Below, piece by piece: positions 9,540 through 21,700 of a DNA stretch of 64,000 nucleotides. Positions within the stretch are counted from its first letter, which is position 1; each line of letters starts with the position of its first letter. A program made the position numbers and the translations under genes. This stretch comes from Lingula anatina (lineage: Eukaryota; Brachiopoda; Lingulata; Lingulida; Lingulidae): the NCBI RefSeq assembly GCF_001039355.2, contig NW_019775610.1:164269-228268 (forward strand). The letters are read 5' to 3'. Under the pieces are notes generated by a model. That model had not been told where the DNA came from and did no database searches. It saw only the letters and a program-made list of their open reading frames with translations.

Positions 9540-12042
9540 CCCGGCTATTTTCGTACCTCGATAGTGCAACTCTTATAACAATCAAGTTCACCGCGGCTCT
9601 ATTGTTCGCCTCACTAAAGCAGGGGCAATTGGCGAATCAATAGTCGATATACGTATAATTCATATTCGATACCTTGTTTATTTAACAGGTGCCCGAAGTA
9701 GGAATGACTAATGCTGTATTTCGTCTTTCGTCCTGATGTTTATATAAGAGGGGGGTTAAGATAGAAACAGTTGACTGAAACCTAATAGTTTGATCACGAC
9801 GTTACTGTGGTCACGCCTTAAAGGGAATGAAAGACTCACTTCACAGAGCTTCGGCTATTGTACTTGTGTATGAATCTTTCACCCCAGTGAAGGACATTTA
9901 CGTCTTTTACTGCGTGACTCGCTTAGGCTACTTGCTGTTTTTTTAGGAATATGTGGGGCAGGGCAATGGTGACTTTAGACGGTATTTGCTTAGTATATTG
10001 CGAACTAGTATCTTTCTGACAGAGAGAGAAAATGATAAAAATGTACTTTACATGACTTTTGTTTTGTAATTTAAACTACTGGCATAAGTCTCGATTAAAT
10101 AACAGAGATGTTATACTAAATATTAACATACTAAGTATTAATACTAAGTGCTGACAATAAGGGAATCAACTTTGCCCAATTTTGTGTAAATTTTTAACAG
10201 TTTTCTTTTCTATTCAGCAAAGATTGGTATATAAATTTAAATGCTGAATATCCTCTGAAGTTACATACTGCATAATTTGTCTTGATAAATACTTGGTATC
10301 CTTGTCACGGCATATATTTCAAATATTTACAAACGCTTCACTTTTGAACAGCCTCTACAAAATAAATTTGGGCGTGATTTCGTCTATGACGAACTCAGGC
10401 GATGCGATCGTTTTACTATATCGGGGCTCGTGTTTGCATAGCGGGCATACCATAGGCCAGAGGTAACAATGGCAACAATACCGGGGCTTTTGTTTGGTAA
10501 AGAATGGTAGGAAGTGACCGCATTGTTACAAGGCCAGCAGGTTCTCGGTGCTTTTCTTTTCCTCGTTTTATTACGTGATTATTGTTTGTAAAATCCCTGA
10601 TCATTCTTTTACCTTCTTTTAATTTTATTCTCACAAGATGTAGTTTGGATTATCTAGGAATTTACGAGGAAATTATTTGATAAGACAAAACACCTTTATA
10701 CTACAGCGAATATGTTTCCAAAAGCACATTTCTCATAAGTGTGTTTTTTTTTTAATTCAAACAAATGGGGGAATCGATAATGATTCTATTTGAACAAGTA
10801 TACCGTCGCAATTTTGCTGAAAAATATCATGGAAAACTTTTCATTCCTTTAAATGATTTCTTTTAATTATGTTGAAAGTTATAAAGACTAGTGTGAGACT
10901 GTTAGCATGCTCTGCCGATCACTCTTGTGACCTGTGACATAGATTCAGACATATACGATATTTGTTACTTCGTGCTAACGTGGTTCTACTGCAAAATGTA
11001 TCGATTCTCATCAAGGCAGGCTCTTTTGATCTCTTTGATATTTTTTAACAGCTGGTGATATGTGAGCTGCACTTACAATGGTTTGTGTATTATAAGTCAT
11101 TAAATATATACATGCAGAAGTTTAGGTAGTCGCATATCATTCCTTTCTCGTCAAACGCAAAGTGTCTAATCAAGCGATATGAACCAAGTTAATTCTGTTT
11201 CAATATCTCATCGTATAAAACAAAATTAATTTGACGTTTTTACCTAGTAAGTAAAGCATATAGTCCCATAGCAGAACATTAACAAGTGTCTATACTAGGG
11301 AATAAAATGAATGGAAGGTGTGGTAAATGGGTATACGCATGGGTTCCAAGGGTTTTATCAATAAAGATGGCGCCACCAACATGTGCAACCAGAAGAGATG
11401 CACAACCATATCATAGAGAAAAATGGCTATATCAGGCCTCCTTAACTACCAGACTCGGCACCGATTGATCCTGAATTCACCGGTAGATCAGACCACACTA
11501 CCCGTTTCAAGGTGTGTGTCAGATCGCATTACACAGTATCATGCCCTGAACAAATTTTGAGTGGTGATGCAATGCTTTTCAACCCCGCTGAGAACCGTCA
11601 CTATCACATCGCGTACTAGGCAAGAGCGGTGTAGCGTCTGATACTGTGTAATGCGATCTGACACACACCTTGAAAACGGGTAGTGTGGTCTGATCTACCG
11701 GTGAATTCAGGATCATTCGGTGCCGAGTCTGGTAGTTGGGTAGGCCTGTATATATTGCACTCTTGTCAACAAAACACGTGCTTTCGCCTAAAAAAAGGAC
11801 CTTTTGTGTATTAAGATTTTAAATGATTTTTTCATATTGCATATAAATGCAGCTGCTGCAATCTTTTACGCGTTTTTCTTCTTCTCTGCTTTTCTGACAC
11901 GCTCTATTTTTCTGTTTAGCACTATATATACATAGGTCATGTCCACAATCTATGCTGTATGTAGCCCAAATAATTTCGAAAAGGGATTAAAGCAACTAAA
12001 ACCAAATGATTTTTTTTTCAATTATACATATATACATATATA
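9540..12042. other. Intergenic region between the SEA-mucin promoter and the ERG 3' end
   Basis: About 2.5 kb without a supported gene. It contains the upstream flank of the SEA-mucin promoter and a large fold-back element at 11429-11753. The minus-strand frame at 10416-10634 has no splice or similarity support. Confidence 0.5.
11429..11753. mobile_element. Large fold-back (MITE-like) element, about 115-bp arms
   Basis: Long terminal inverted repeats occupy about 11429-11546 and 11636-11753. Both contain ACTACCAGACTCGGCACCG, CCTGAATTCACCGGTAGATC and a GTGTGTGTCAGATCGCATTA tract in opposite orientation. Arms differ by a few bases and small indels, and enclose a unique centre of about 90 bp. 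No transposase is encoded, so it is probably non-autonomous. Confidence 0.75.
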
Positions 12043-12048
12043 TTTATT
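12043..12048 (-). terminator. Candidate polyadenylation signal of the ERG gene
   Basis: AATAAA on the minus strand, about 410 bp past the stop codon, in an AT-rich tract. Cleavage would fall near 12020-12030. It is a candidate only, since shorter 3' ends are possible. Confidence 0.35.
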
Positions 12049-12457
12049 TGCTTGCAGTATGATTAACGACATGTTTGATTTTATAATAGATCTATATAAT
12101 TTTTTTATCTAAAAAAAAATCACTTGCAATCCACGCAGACCACTGCATCTATATTTTGGTCAGGTGAGGACTCATTCAAAAGAAAATGTCTCTATCACAT
12201 GGGTATTTAGGTCTAAGAGCAATCAAGCATTATATGATGATTGACAAATATAGATAAATACAAATTAGGACTATATACGTTAAACAGACGAACACTCGTT
12301 AGAGTTCTTGGAATAGATGTATAAACAACCACCGTCTTCTTAGGCGATTTTGGAATGAAACAGTTTACCCATTTACCCACATCTTTTCCAAAATGAAAAA
12401 ATAATAGGTTATGCACACCATCAACTGTGAAAGTAATAAATATATTCTTTCAACAGG

Positions 12458-12731
12458 TTAAGGGGCCGTCATGGCCCTCTGTATTCCCGTCTGATCTCCA
12501 ACTTGATCAAATGGTGCTGGCGCTGTTATAACAGTGCTATCTGAATGGGTCCGTCTAATCAGAATAACATCGTGACGGGCGTCCGTGGGCGTAAGCGTCC
12601 CTGTATCAGGGGGAACGCTTCCCATGACGCCTTGCTGATAGAGCGGTCGAATGACTGCAGGGTCGTAGCCAAGCACCTCCAGTATGGCGTCCACTGTTGA
12701 AGTGAGGTTATACTCGAAGGCTTTCATCCTC
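12458..12731 (-). CDS. ERG channel, exon 11 (coiled coil end and stop)
   Basis: 274 bp. It continues the coil ([20 protein letters not shown]), then a short tail ending RAMTAP and TAA at 12458-12460. A TATTATAG acceptor at 12732 adds the base needed to complete a split Arg codon. Confidence 0.85.
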
Positions 12732-15700
12732 CTATAATATACAAAAAAAAATCAAATTTAAGTTTAAAGGAAAATTACCTAAAGCAGTATTACCGTGCAC
12801 TGATATTTACAGCACCAAAGCGATACCGGTATTACAATATAATACGAATAGGAGCAGTTCAGGAGAATTGTTTTTATTTAAAACTAAGTAAGGGATGGTT
12901 TTTAGTAAATTCATACACAGTAAGTTGATATCAAAGTTTGCTTCGTGGCAACATGACTTTTAAAACTTAGCTGAAAAAAATAATAAATGCGTTTCCGCCG
13001 TGCTACAAAATTTCTATTTAAGTTTTTATCCTTCTAGATTAGAATGCCTTAAAATATGAAATTAATGTAAGGTTCCATCAACTAATAATCCATATATCCA
13101 GAAAGGTTTGTGATCTGAACTATGAAAGTTAGTATAGCATCCAGTTCAAAGTACAATAGAACTAAGAATAACTTGGTAGATCTTTGACATACTGGTCGTG
13201 CGGCTACATACTGTCATATAGGCGACAGGCGACTTGTTAATTGCAAGTTCGCGAACAACATGTAAAGATCGCGGTGTTTAATACCTAGTAAGATGATCTA
13301 GCCTAGTGTCCACCTCTGCCCAGGTCAGTTTTTGCCCCTGTGTGTGGTGAGGCTCTGCTGGCACCTGTTGTACGGGCTGTGGCTGTATGACGTAGTCTGA
13401 CGGCGCTGAGGTCGGATGCAATGGTCCAACGCTTGAAACGCTGGATTTTGGTACCAGAGATGACGAGCTTTCGTGAGAAACACCAAGTGGCAAATCGCCA
13501 GACTGATGAGTGAGGGGAACGCCACTGTCCTGCTCCAGTGCTGCCGAGTCGCTGGCAGATATCGGCTGACTTGGAGGAGGAAGAGCCAATACAGGTATAT
13601 CTGCTTCCTTCTGGGGTGGTTCCTGCAGGGCGCTCGTAAGTATGGCCGGCTGGCTCGTTCGACGTTGCCTCACATGTGCAGGCATGATTAATGATGAGAA
13701 AGCCACACCTGTAATATTGAAATAAAGGCATACTGTAACACTCGAAATTAGTGAAAGACCTGTTTAGATATGAACATCAAAAACTAGATGAATACTCACA
13801 CCAGAAATGAGTCTACTACTGACTGCATTTGCGAATGCCCACCAGAGATACAGAAACTATGCTTGCAAAACTTGTCATGTCCAGATTGAGCTTACTGATT
13901 AAGCTCACTGTCAAAGAATGACTAAAACTACTCGCCGAAAAGAAATGCCAAAATCCTTACATAAAGGTACAATAAATGAATAAATACCAGGCACAGAGCT
14001 CCGCCTAAACCCATCCCTCTTGGTTTTCTTATTCCGGTACCGACCTACGGTGGCAGTACCTTGAATATCAGTGGATCTTTGCGTGGAGAGCTCGAGTATC
14101 TTGGGTTCCTCTTCGTCACTTGACTCTGCAATGGATGCCTGGGTTTTGTCTCTGCTCGTGGAGCGGAGGTGACCTCTTGCGACGCGAGCTGCATGACGTT
14201 CATGAGCGTTCTGGATTTTCTTTCTAACTCCAAATCGTTGTCTTCCAGGAGCACCTTTGGTGAATATAAAACCTGAGTCAAATTTCTATTGTGCGGTACT
14301 TAAAATATATAGAATAATGAATATTGATCTTTCATTTGTAATGTTCAGAAACAAGATTGCTATGAATTACTCGGGTATTTTAGAATGACATAGACGTTCT
14401 TAGCGAGTGTTCCACTGGCGTGGCAAATCATAAAAAAATGACAAATGTGCTATCATTGCACTTGTATTGAGATCCACTCTAAGTGTATCGACCAAATAAT
14501 ACAGTTGATGTATTAAAACCAACTGGGTATGAAAGAGGACAGTATAAAGAGTTGTTCTTACCTCCGCGGGTATCTGCATCCGATGGTCTTCCTCTGCACT
14601 GGAGTTTAGGTCTCTTCTGGCGAATAAAACGAAGGGTTTGTTCGTCAAACTTCCCGGATTTTCTCTGCTTTAATAACTGCCCCTGTTAAATATGAAACAT
14701 GTTTACGATCTGTTCGTTTGTGCATTTGTATTTAGGTTTCAAAAACATGTATGACAAACTACTGTTTGTAAATCTACACTGTACAGTGGAGGTATTGGCC
14801 CTATGAAAAATACAACAGACTTAAGGGACTTACTTCTCTGCGTAAGGTACTTTGTTAGATTTTACAATAATGCTCCATAAACTTGCAAATACATACAATA
14901 ACGAATAGCCATTTCAAAAAACAAACTCTGTGCCTATACTGAAGACAGAAAGAGCGAATGTTTTTAATATACTTTCGTGCACTTTCCTTTTACAATTTCT
15001 ACCATATATTTTAAAGCCACGATTATAATTCCGGTGTTGTTTTCTAAAGAGACAGAAGACGCCGCCATTTTAAAACAGACCAAAAATGTCCATCATACTA
15101 TTCCGCTTACCGTGGCACTCGGCTGGATGCGTAACGATAAACGGTGGAAAGTCCTCATTAGATATGAAATACATAGTTTGTCTGACATTTTGAATAATCA
15201 TTTCAAAGAACAAAAAGGAACACGCCTACATCGACAGCTCTTGGCATACTACACAACAAATAATGACATGCAAGGAACTGCAAGCTTTGGTGGCACATGT
15301 ACATTTAGAAAGCTTTATCATATTATCATAAAGTACAAATAAATATGACATGGTGCAATTGAGGAGGTATTTGGTAAACTGACGCATTTTGATGAACACA
15401 TCGGTGTCAAGTAGGTGCAATTATGCAGAAGCTGAGACATTCAATGCAAAGAGGAGATGACAGCAGGGAATTAAATGATGAGTGGAGATGGGTAACAGAA
15501 CAAGTGGGTGTGAGATACGCGAACACTTAAAGACAAAAATATTCACGTCGATTGTTTTAGAATCAAAGAATATGGTAAAGACGAATTGGATTCTGTGCAG
15601 AATGGCGCAAAAGGCGCACTAAATGAGAGCTGATTGTGTTAGAGAAAACGGATGTGACACGTATTGTGCAAAGCAATGACGTACAACACGGAAAGGTATA

Positions 15701-18700
15701 ATTTACGTTTTAGTTATGGTAGCATAGCAATAGTCCTGTAAATATTTGGATGTTCTTTGTTTTAGAAGATTCCAATTTCTAGTCAGAACCGTGTCACAAA
15801 GCACCAATTGACAATGTTTGTAAATATACCGACTTTTTAAATTCATGCTCCAGCGTAAATGTGACAAGATGCTCCATTAAACATCTTACGGACAAACACA
15901 ATTATATATGAAGTGGAAACAAGTGTTCTATCAAAATAAGATAATTTAAAAAATCTACTTACGTCTCTCAGATTAAATGTGACATGGAAGTTTTTAACAA
16001 ACTTTTTGGTAAATTCTGGGTAGGTATTGAGGATTCCTTGCAGCTCATCGATATCAATCTTATTGAGGTCGCAGTAGGACAGAGCCCTGACGCAATAGTT
16101 GGACTTGCCCAAGGTGGAAAAGTTACTGGCGTCTTCGCCGAAAATGTCGTCTTTTCCTGTAATAATTAGCATAAATATAGAATCTGTCAAGGAAACCATA
16201 TGCTCTTAGTCACACAAAAAAGGTGCATAGCCAGTTTTAATAAACGAGAGAGATCATAATGCTAGACTGAGTTTCCATACCTAGATCGATCTAACAGGAT
16301 CAATCCCGCTCCAAGGGGTTTCTAGCTAAATCGCTTTCAGCTAAAGCGGTCTAGATGTCTGGCACGCCCTATCAGCTTCAGTAAGCGTGACAGACATCTA
16401 AGCCGCTTAAGTTGATTGCAGTTTAGCAAAATCCCCTTGGAGATAGATCGACCCACAGTTAGTGGGATAGGGTCTGGGAATGATCCCCTTAATGCATGCC
16501 GATGTATGATTAAGCCAGCACCGGCCTGTTATCTGCAATCCAAAAGCTGTCAACGCAACTGAAAGAGGTCCCGATAGTAATAACATGTAAAACAAATACA
16601 TTTCAGTAATTCACTTTCACATTTGATTTAAAAAAGTCAAGGCAGACAAAAAATAACAAGGCACAGGAGACGGCCATTCCCAAATAACGTTTTAATTCAC
16701 TTTCTGTTAATGGCATCAGTATGCTTTCATTATTCTGTTAGTGTGATTTAGAAAAGCAAACACGAAAACAGAAAGCAATTGATCGATTTTAGCCAAAAGC
16801 CATAAATGATGTATTAAGTGCTGCTATACTTCTGTATTTCTTCATAGAACATGCTAACTTGGTCAGAGCGAATGTATTCACTAACAGAGGATAAAAGACA
16901 AACGGTTCCATTAGACTATGGAAAGTATATGCAATTAAGCTCTATTACATTTGCCAATTCCACCATGCCATTTGTATTTGGGCTCATATATATTTGAGTG
17001 CGAAGCTCGTAGAGAGCTCATTCTATTGTGGTTCTCTGATATTGAAAGGCATGAAAGAGTCTACTCTATTGTTTTTTTCTAAGCCAGATGAAAGGCCGCT
17101 GATTATAGTGCAATTGCTCAGACAGCTTCCTGACTGGCTGAAATTCCCTCACTGACTCGTGCTTATACGTGCCACTGTGTAGCCGGCCAGTGCCCAATTC
17201 CAAGCCGGCCAGGATCCCATTCCTATATATAGACACAAAATACGCAAAAATGCGAAAAATCCAAAAACCAAATACCACGAAATGCCTTGAAATGCCATCT
17301 TAAGATTACTTTAAACTTAAGAAACTTTATTCTGCACCCAAAATTACATTTGTCTTCAAGGCAACATGATGTTTGTCTGCCGATCGAGTCAGTACAGTGA
17401 TTTTTTCTCTTTTTTTGGCAGCTGCGACGGAAGTAGGCGGACAGTGTGAACGCCCACTTCTTTCCTAACTCAGAATCTGTGAACATATTTCTCCGTTACA
17501 AATAAATATTATGTTGAGTTCAAGACAAACGTAATTTGGGGTGCAGAATCAATTGTTTTGACGTTTAAAATAATCTTAATGTGGTATTTCGTTGTATTTC
17601 GTGTACTTCGCTGTATTTCGGTATTTAGTGACACACCCAAAAAATCAAATTAATAATCGGAATCTTTCACTTGTCTGAAAAATACTTTTAGGCCTACTAT
17701 AACAGACTTGATAACTTTCACGCTCATTTGAACCAAATGTGCCAAATACTTATACGATCGAAAAAGGCTATATTTACCCAAAATTGCCATTACTATGTCA
17801 TCTTTCAGGACCTCAATGGATCCTCTTGCTATGAAGTAGATGGAGGTCAATATGTCCCCTGGGTGAATCAACGTGTCTCCAGGAGGCGCATGCGTAGTGC
17901 GAAATTTAAGCGACAATGCTCGAAGACAACCTGTAATTAAATGCAAAATTCACAGGAATTTTCTTTTAGTTCCTATCTCATATTATGCACCAATGGCAAC
18001 AAGCCAGTGCATGTACTTTTCAATTTTGAGACTCATTTCAGTTCTTGCTCTGAAGTGATAATATGTTTTCCACGTATTTTATGGTTCTAGAAAGACTGTT
18101 ACTGTATTGATCAAATTCAAATAAATTTTGGAATAAAATTTAAATTAATTAAACAGTTTTACTTTTAAACAATAGAGTTGGAGACCCAAAGGCTGACCAA
18201 TTAAAGCAATATCGGGTGCATTAAATATATGTACAGTATATCCAAAGCGGCAGATGGTTTTATGTGATTTCATCGACATCGATGCAGTAAAATTATCTGC
18301 ATCGATGGGTCTGCATGGTTGGCCAATACGCAAACAAAGTTTTACCAGGGCTAGCGCCTCGAAATGCTGCGGAACTATTCAAGAGATTCCGGTTTAGATG
18401 AAGACATATGTCTGCCTGCAGACAGTCTGGGAAACCTTTCAATACCTATAACATAAGGATATATCATTATGTCATACATCAGGTAAATACATATTAACTG
18501 ATCTATGGAAAAATATATTTGTTTCTCACAATGAAAAATGTTACGTTTCTCTACAGCGTTGAACAAGCCGAAAATGAGGCATATTTTGCAATTAAAAGGT
18601 CAATATTTCACGAGGAAAAACATGTCGCTGATAAAACAGCCATTCCAAAAACTTTCTGTTTAAATGTTATTCTGTTGTTATACTTAGAAAGAATACTCTG

Positions 18701-21700
18701 AGGATTGAAACAACACGACAAGAAAGGAAGGACATCTCCTTTGTCAAATTGCGATGTTATTAGCGTCCCCACTAACACGCAGTAAAATACGTTCCTGTTC
18801 TGTTATAATGAAGACTGCATGGAGATGATAAACCTACGCTTTGCATGTCAATTCCATTGGTGTACGTCCACGAATGCTGGAACGATTCCTGAAGCCTGTT
18901 TGCCAACTGTTTAGGGATGTTGTGGAATTTGATAAACTCTTTTATGCTCTCGGAACGCTCATGGAATTCTTCTGTTCCTTGATAAAGTCGCAGCATGATG
19001 GAAGAAACGTTTCCAAAGATGGCAGCGCTCATGAGAGCTATGATGAAGAATTGATGAATTCATTAGTATTTCATTATTGCGGGAACATTTGAGCATGATA
19101 ACATGCAATATTCTTTGACGATACAAAAGGTTCTATTTAGTTCTTCAATAAACTAAACGGAAATCGCCCAAGGTGGTATATCATTTCGAGTCAACTAGAA
19201 TTCAACGCATTAAGCTAAAGAGCGGCATTTCTTGGAAAAACGTCCGTCTATTCACCTTATACAATGGTTTGATGGCAATGCTGTAGGTAGTTTGAAACCA
19301 ACCAAAAAATGACAATCCGTGAAAGAAAAGAAGTTGAATATCTAATTCTTATGACTTTGCAATAGTATGTTGCTTGGCACATACACCTCTAAAAACAAAA
19401 CAAAACAAAAGAAATAAAAAAGAAAACATTTAAGCTTTTTGTATTATTGGAAGAAAGCATCGTGTTACCCCAAAAAATGACAATTTACTTGCTCTTAACA
19501 ATAACACATATACTTACATCCAACCATCATGGCAAATATAGCAAATATTTTCTCGGCGTTCGTATTTGGCGCTACATTTCCAAATCCAATACTCGTGAGC
19601 GTTGTAAGGGTAAAATATAGTGCAGTAATGTATCGAGATGTGATATCTGGGCCACTAGTTGTATCATTTTTTAGATATGGCGTCTGCATTTTATCGGCTA
19701 GTGTATCTAGCCATGATATAGGTTCATTTAATGTGGGTCTTTCGACATATCCAATGCCATAAAATATACAAGCCAGCCAGTGGGCAATGAGCGTGAACAG
19801 TGCCATCATCAAAAGCAACACAGCAGCACCGTACTCTGAATACTGGTCCATACGTCTGGCAACGCGGAGTAATCTCAGCAGTCTCGCGGTTTTTAGAACG
19901 CCAGTGATGGTCATGGTCTGAAATTAGACGTTTAGCATGATTAAAACCGTACGGAAAAGAAATTCCAAGGTCTCCTGAAAAATATAAACAATTCTTTCCA
20001 AGAAAAAAAAGAATTATTTCAAATTTATGAGGAGATGAATATACGATAATGTATTTTAAACAAAAAGTAAAGTTTAAAAAATTACTAAGCCGTTTAACCG
20101 ATATACAAGTATACTACATGTACTTTGACGTCATTTTGAAGGTATTTCTGCAGCCATTATAATTCACAAAGGTCCTACATAAAGGCGTATTTCAAGCTGT
20201 GCTGTCAAACATTGCGATGTTTTCAAGCAGTGGACAAGGAATCAACTCATATACATAAAAATTATCGGGCAGTGCTTGTTTATGGTCCATTTTATACTCC
20301 ATTTTTATTTACTTGCGCGAACCTTTATGTGCTGTCTTGTGTTGGTCCAACTACGTAACTTTTTTACTTATGTGTCTAATATGATGATCACATAAAGAAA
20401 AGTGCTATTAATGGTTTCATGTGTGTCGATTTGTGCTACGACTCAAATATATTGCTTAAGGGCTTAGTCAGTGTATATCTGAAAATGAAACTTTGACGGG
20501 AAATAAAACGCACTCTCAGCTTATACTCACTGCACTGCGATGGCTCAAATCGTCACTTGACATAGCATGCTGAATAATATACGACAGTTTGTCTTAATAA
20601 ATATATAAATTTCGTAGAAAACTGATGTTTTCGAATAAAATACAGCATACGTTTTTTTCCATTTTTGATCAACGTTGTGATTACAAACTTTCATAGTTCA
20701 AAAAACGTAAAAAAAAAAAAAAAAAAACTATGCTAGGACGTTCTTGCCTCATAATTCAAATACAACGCCATTTTGTAACGTAAAAACCTATACTTGGGTG
20801 TTCTTGCCTTATATGGTGATTAACTGCTGGGTGGAACTAACACTTTTACATAACACGTCTCTTTCAATGTGATTACTGTGCAATCGCTTTCACCAACGCC
20901 AATTTTCTGTTATATAATTTCAGTAAAAGTGCCGAAACTTTGGAGGGCCTGCTCGTTAGAAGTCAGGGAAATTTGTCGCCTTATCAGCGTCAGCAGCATG
21001 TGCTTCTTCATATCCAGCTCGATTAATGTCTGGCCATTTAGCTGAGCAAATCGATGCGTCAAATTCAATGTTTGAGTTATAAGCGGCTTATGGGCAACAA
21101 TTACCTCTTTCCAAAGTGATTCTAGACGAGATTATCTTCCATATGACAATATACATACAATTCAACAGATGTAACACAAAAAGCTTGAGGTGTAATGAAT
21201 ATTTTTTTAGCTCAAGTTTGCTTTGCTGGGAAGAAGAATATTTTAGTGTGTCAACTTGAGCAAACCACGGGAGAAAAAACGTCTCTTTTGATAAACGTCA
21301 TATTGGCACTGACTAAAAAGAGAGGCAATTGTATTTCTATAACCAAGTAAATATTGAATGTTCAATTCTATCCCATTCCAGTATCTGTTTAAGTAAAAGG
21401 GTTTCGTATTGACTCCAAGTGTTTTATCGGTCTCAAGAGGAAACGTGATATTAATATCTAACTGCTGATTGTTTTTGAATAATGCACATTGTCCCTCGAG
21501 TGTCCGTGTTTTCAGCAAGTTAAACAATCAAACCACTACATCCTGGGATATTTGCCAAAGTGCAGGTGACCATCTGAAAGCGTGCGAATACCAGTCTATT
21601 TTTTTAGGCTTACTCTATTCTATTTCGCTGAAGTTGCGATGATATTACAACACAGACATGCTATACATGGCATTTTCGTATTCGCGTGTTTTACCTTTCT

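Noticed and set aside
13303-13731. Second 142-codon minus-strand frame over ERG exon 10
   Set aside because: It is in a different phase from exons 9 and 11. Only the frame ending in the [15 protein letters not shown] coil joins correctly.
14045-14281. Longer open frame over ERG exon 9 ([15 protein letters not shown])
   Set aside because: Its phase does not fit the one-base overhang of exon 8, and it would run to a stop in the intron.
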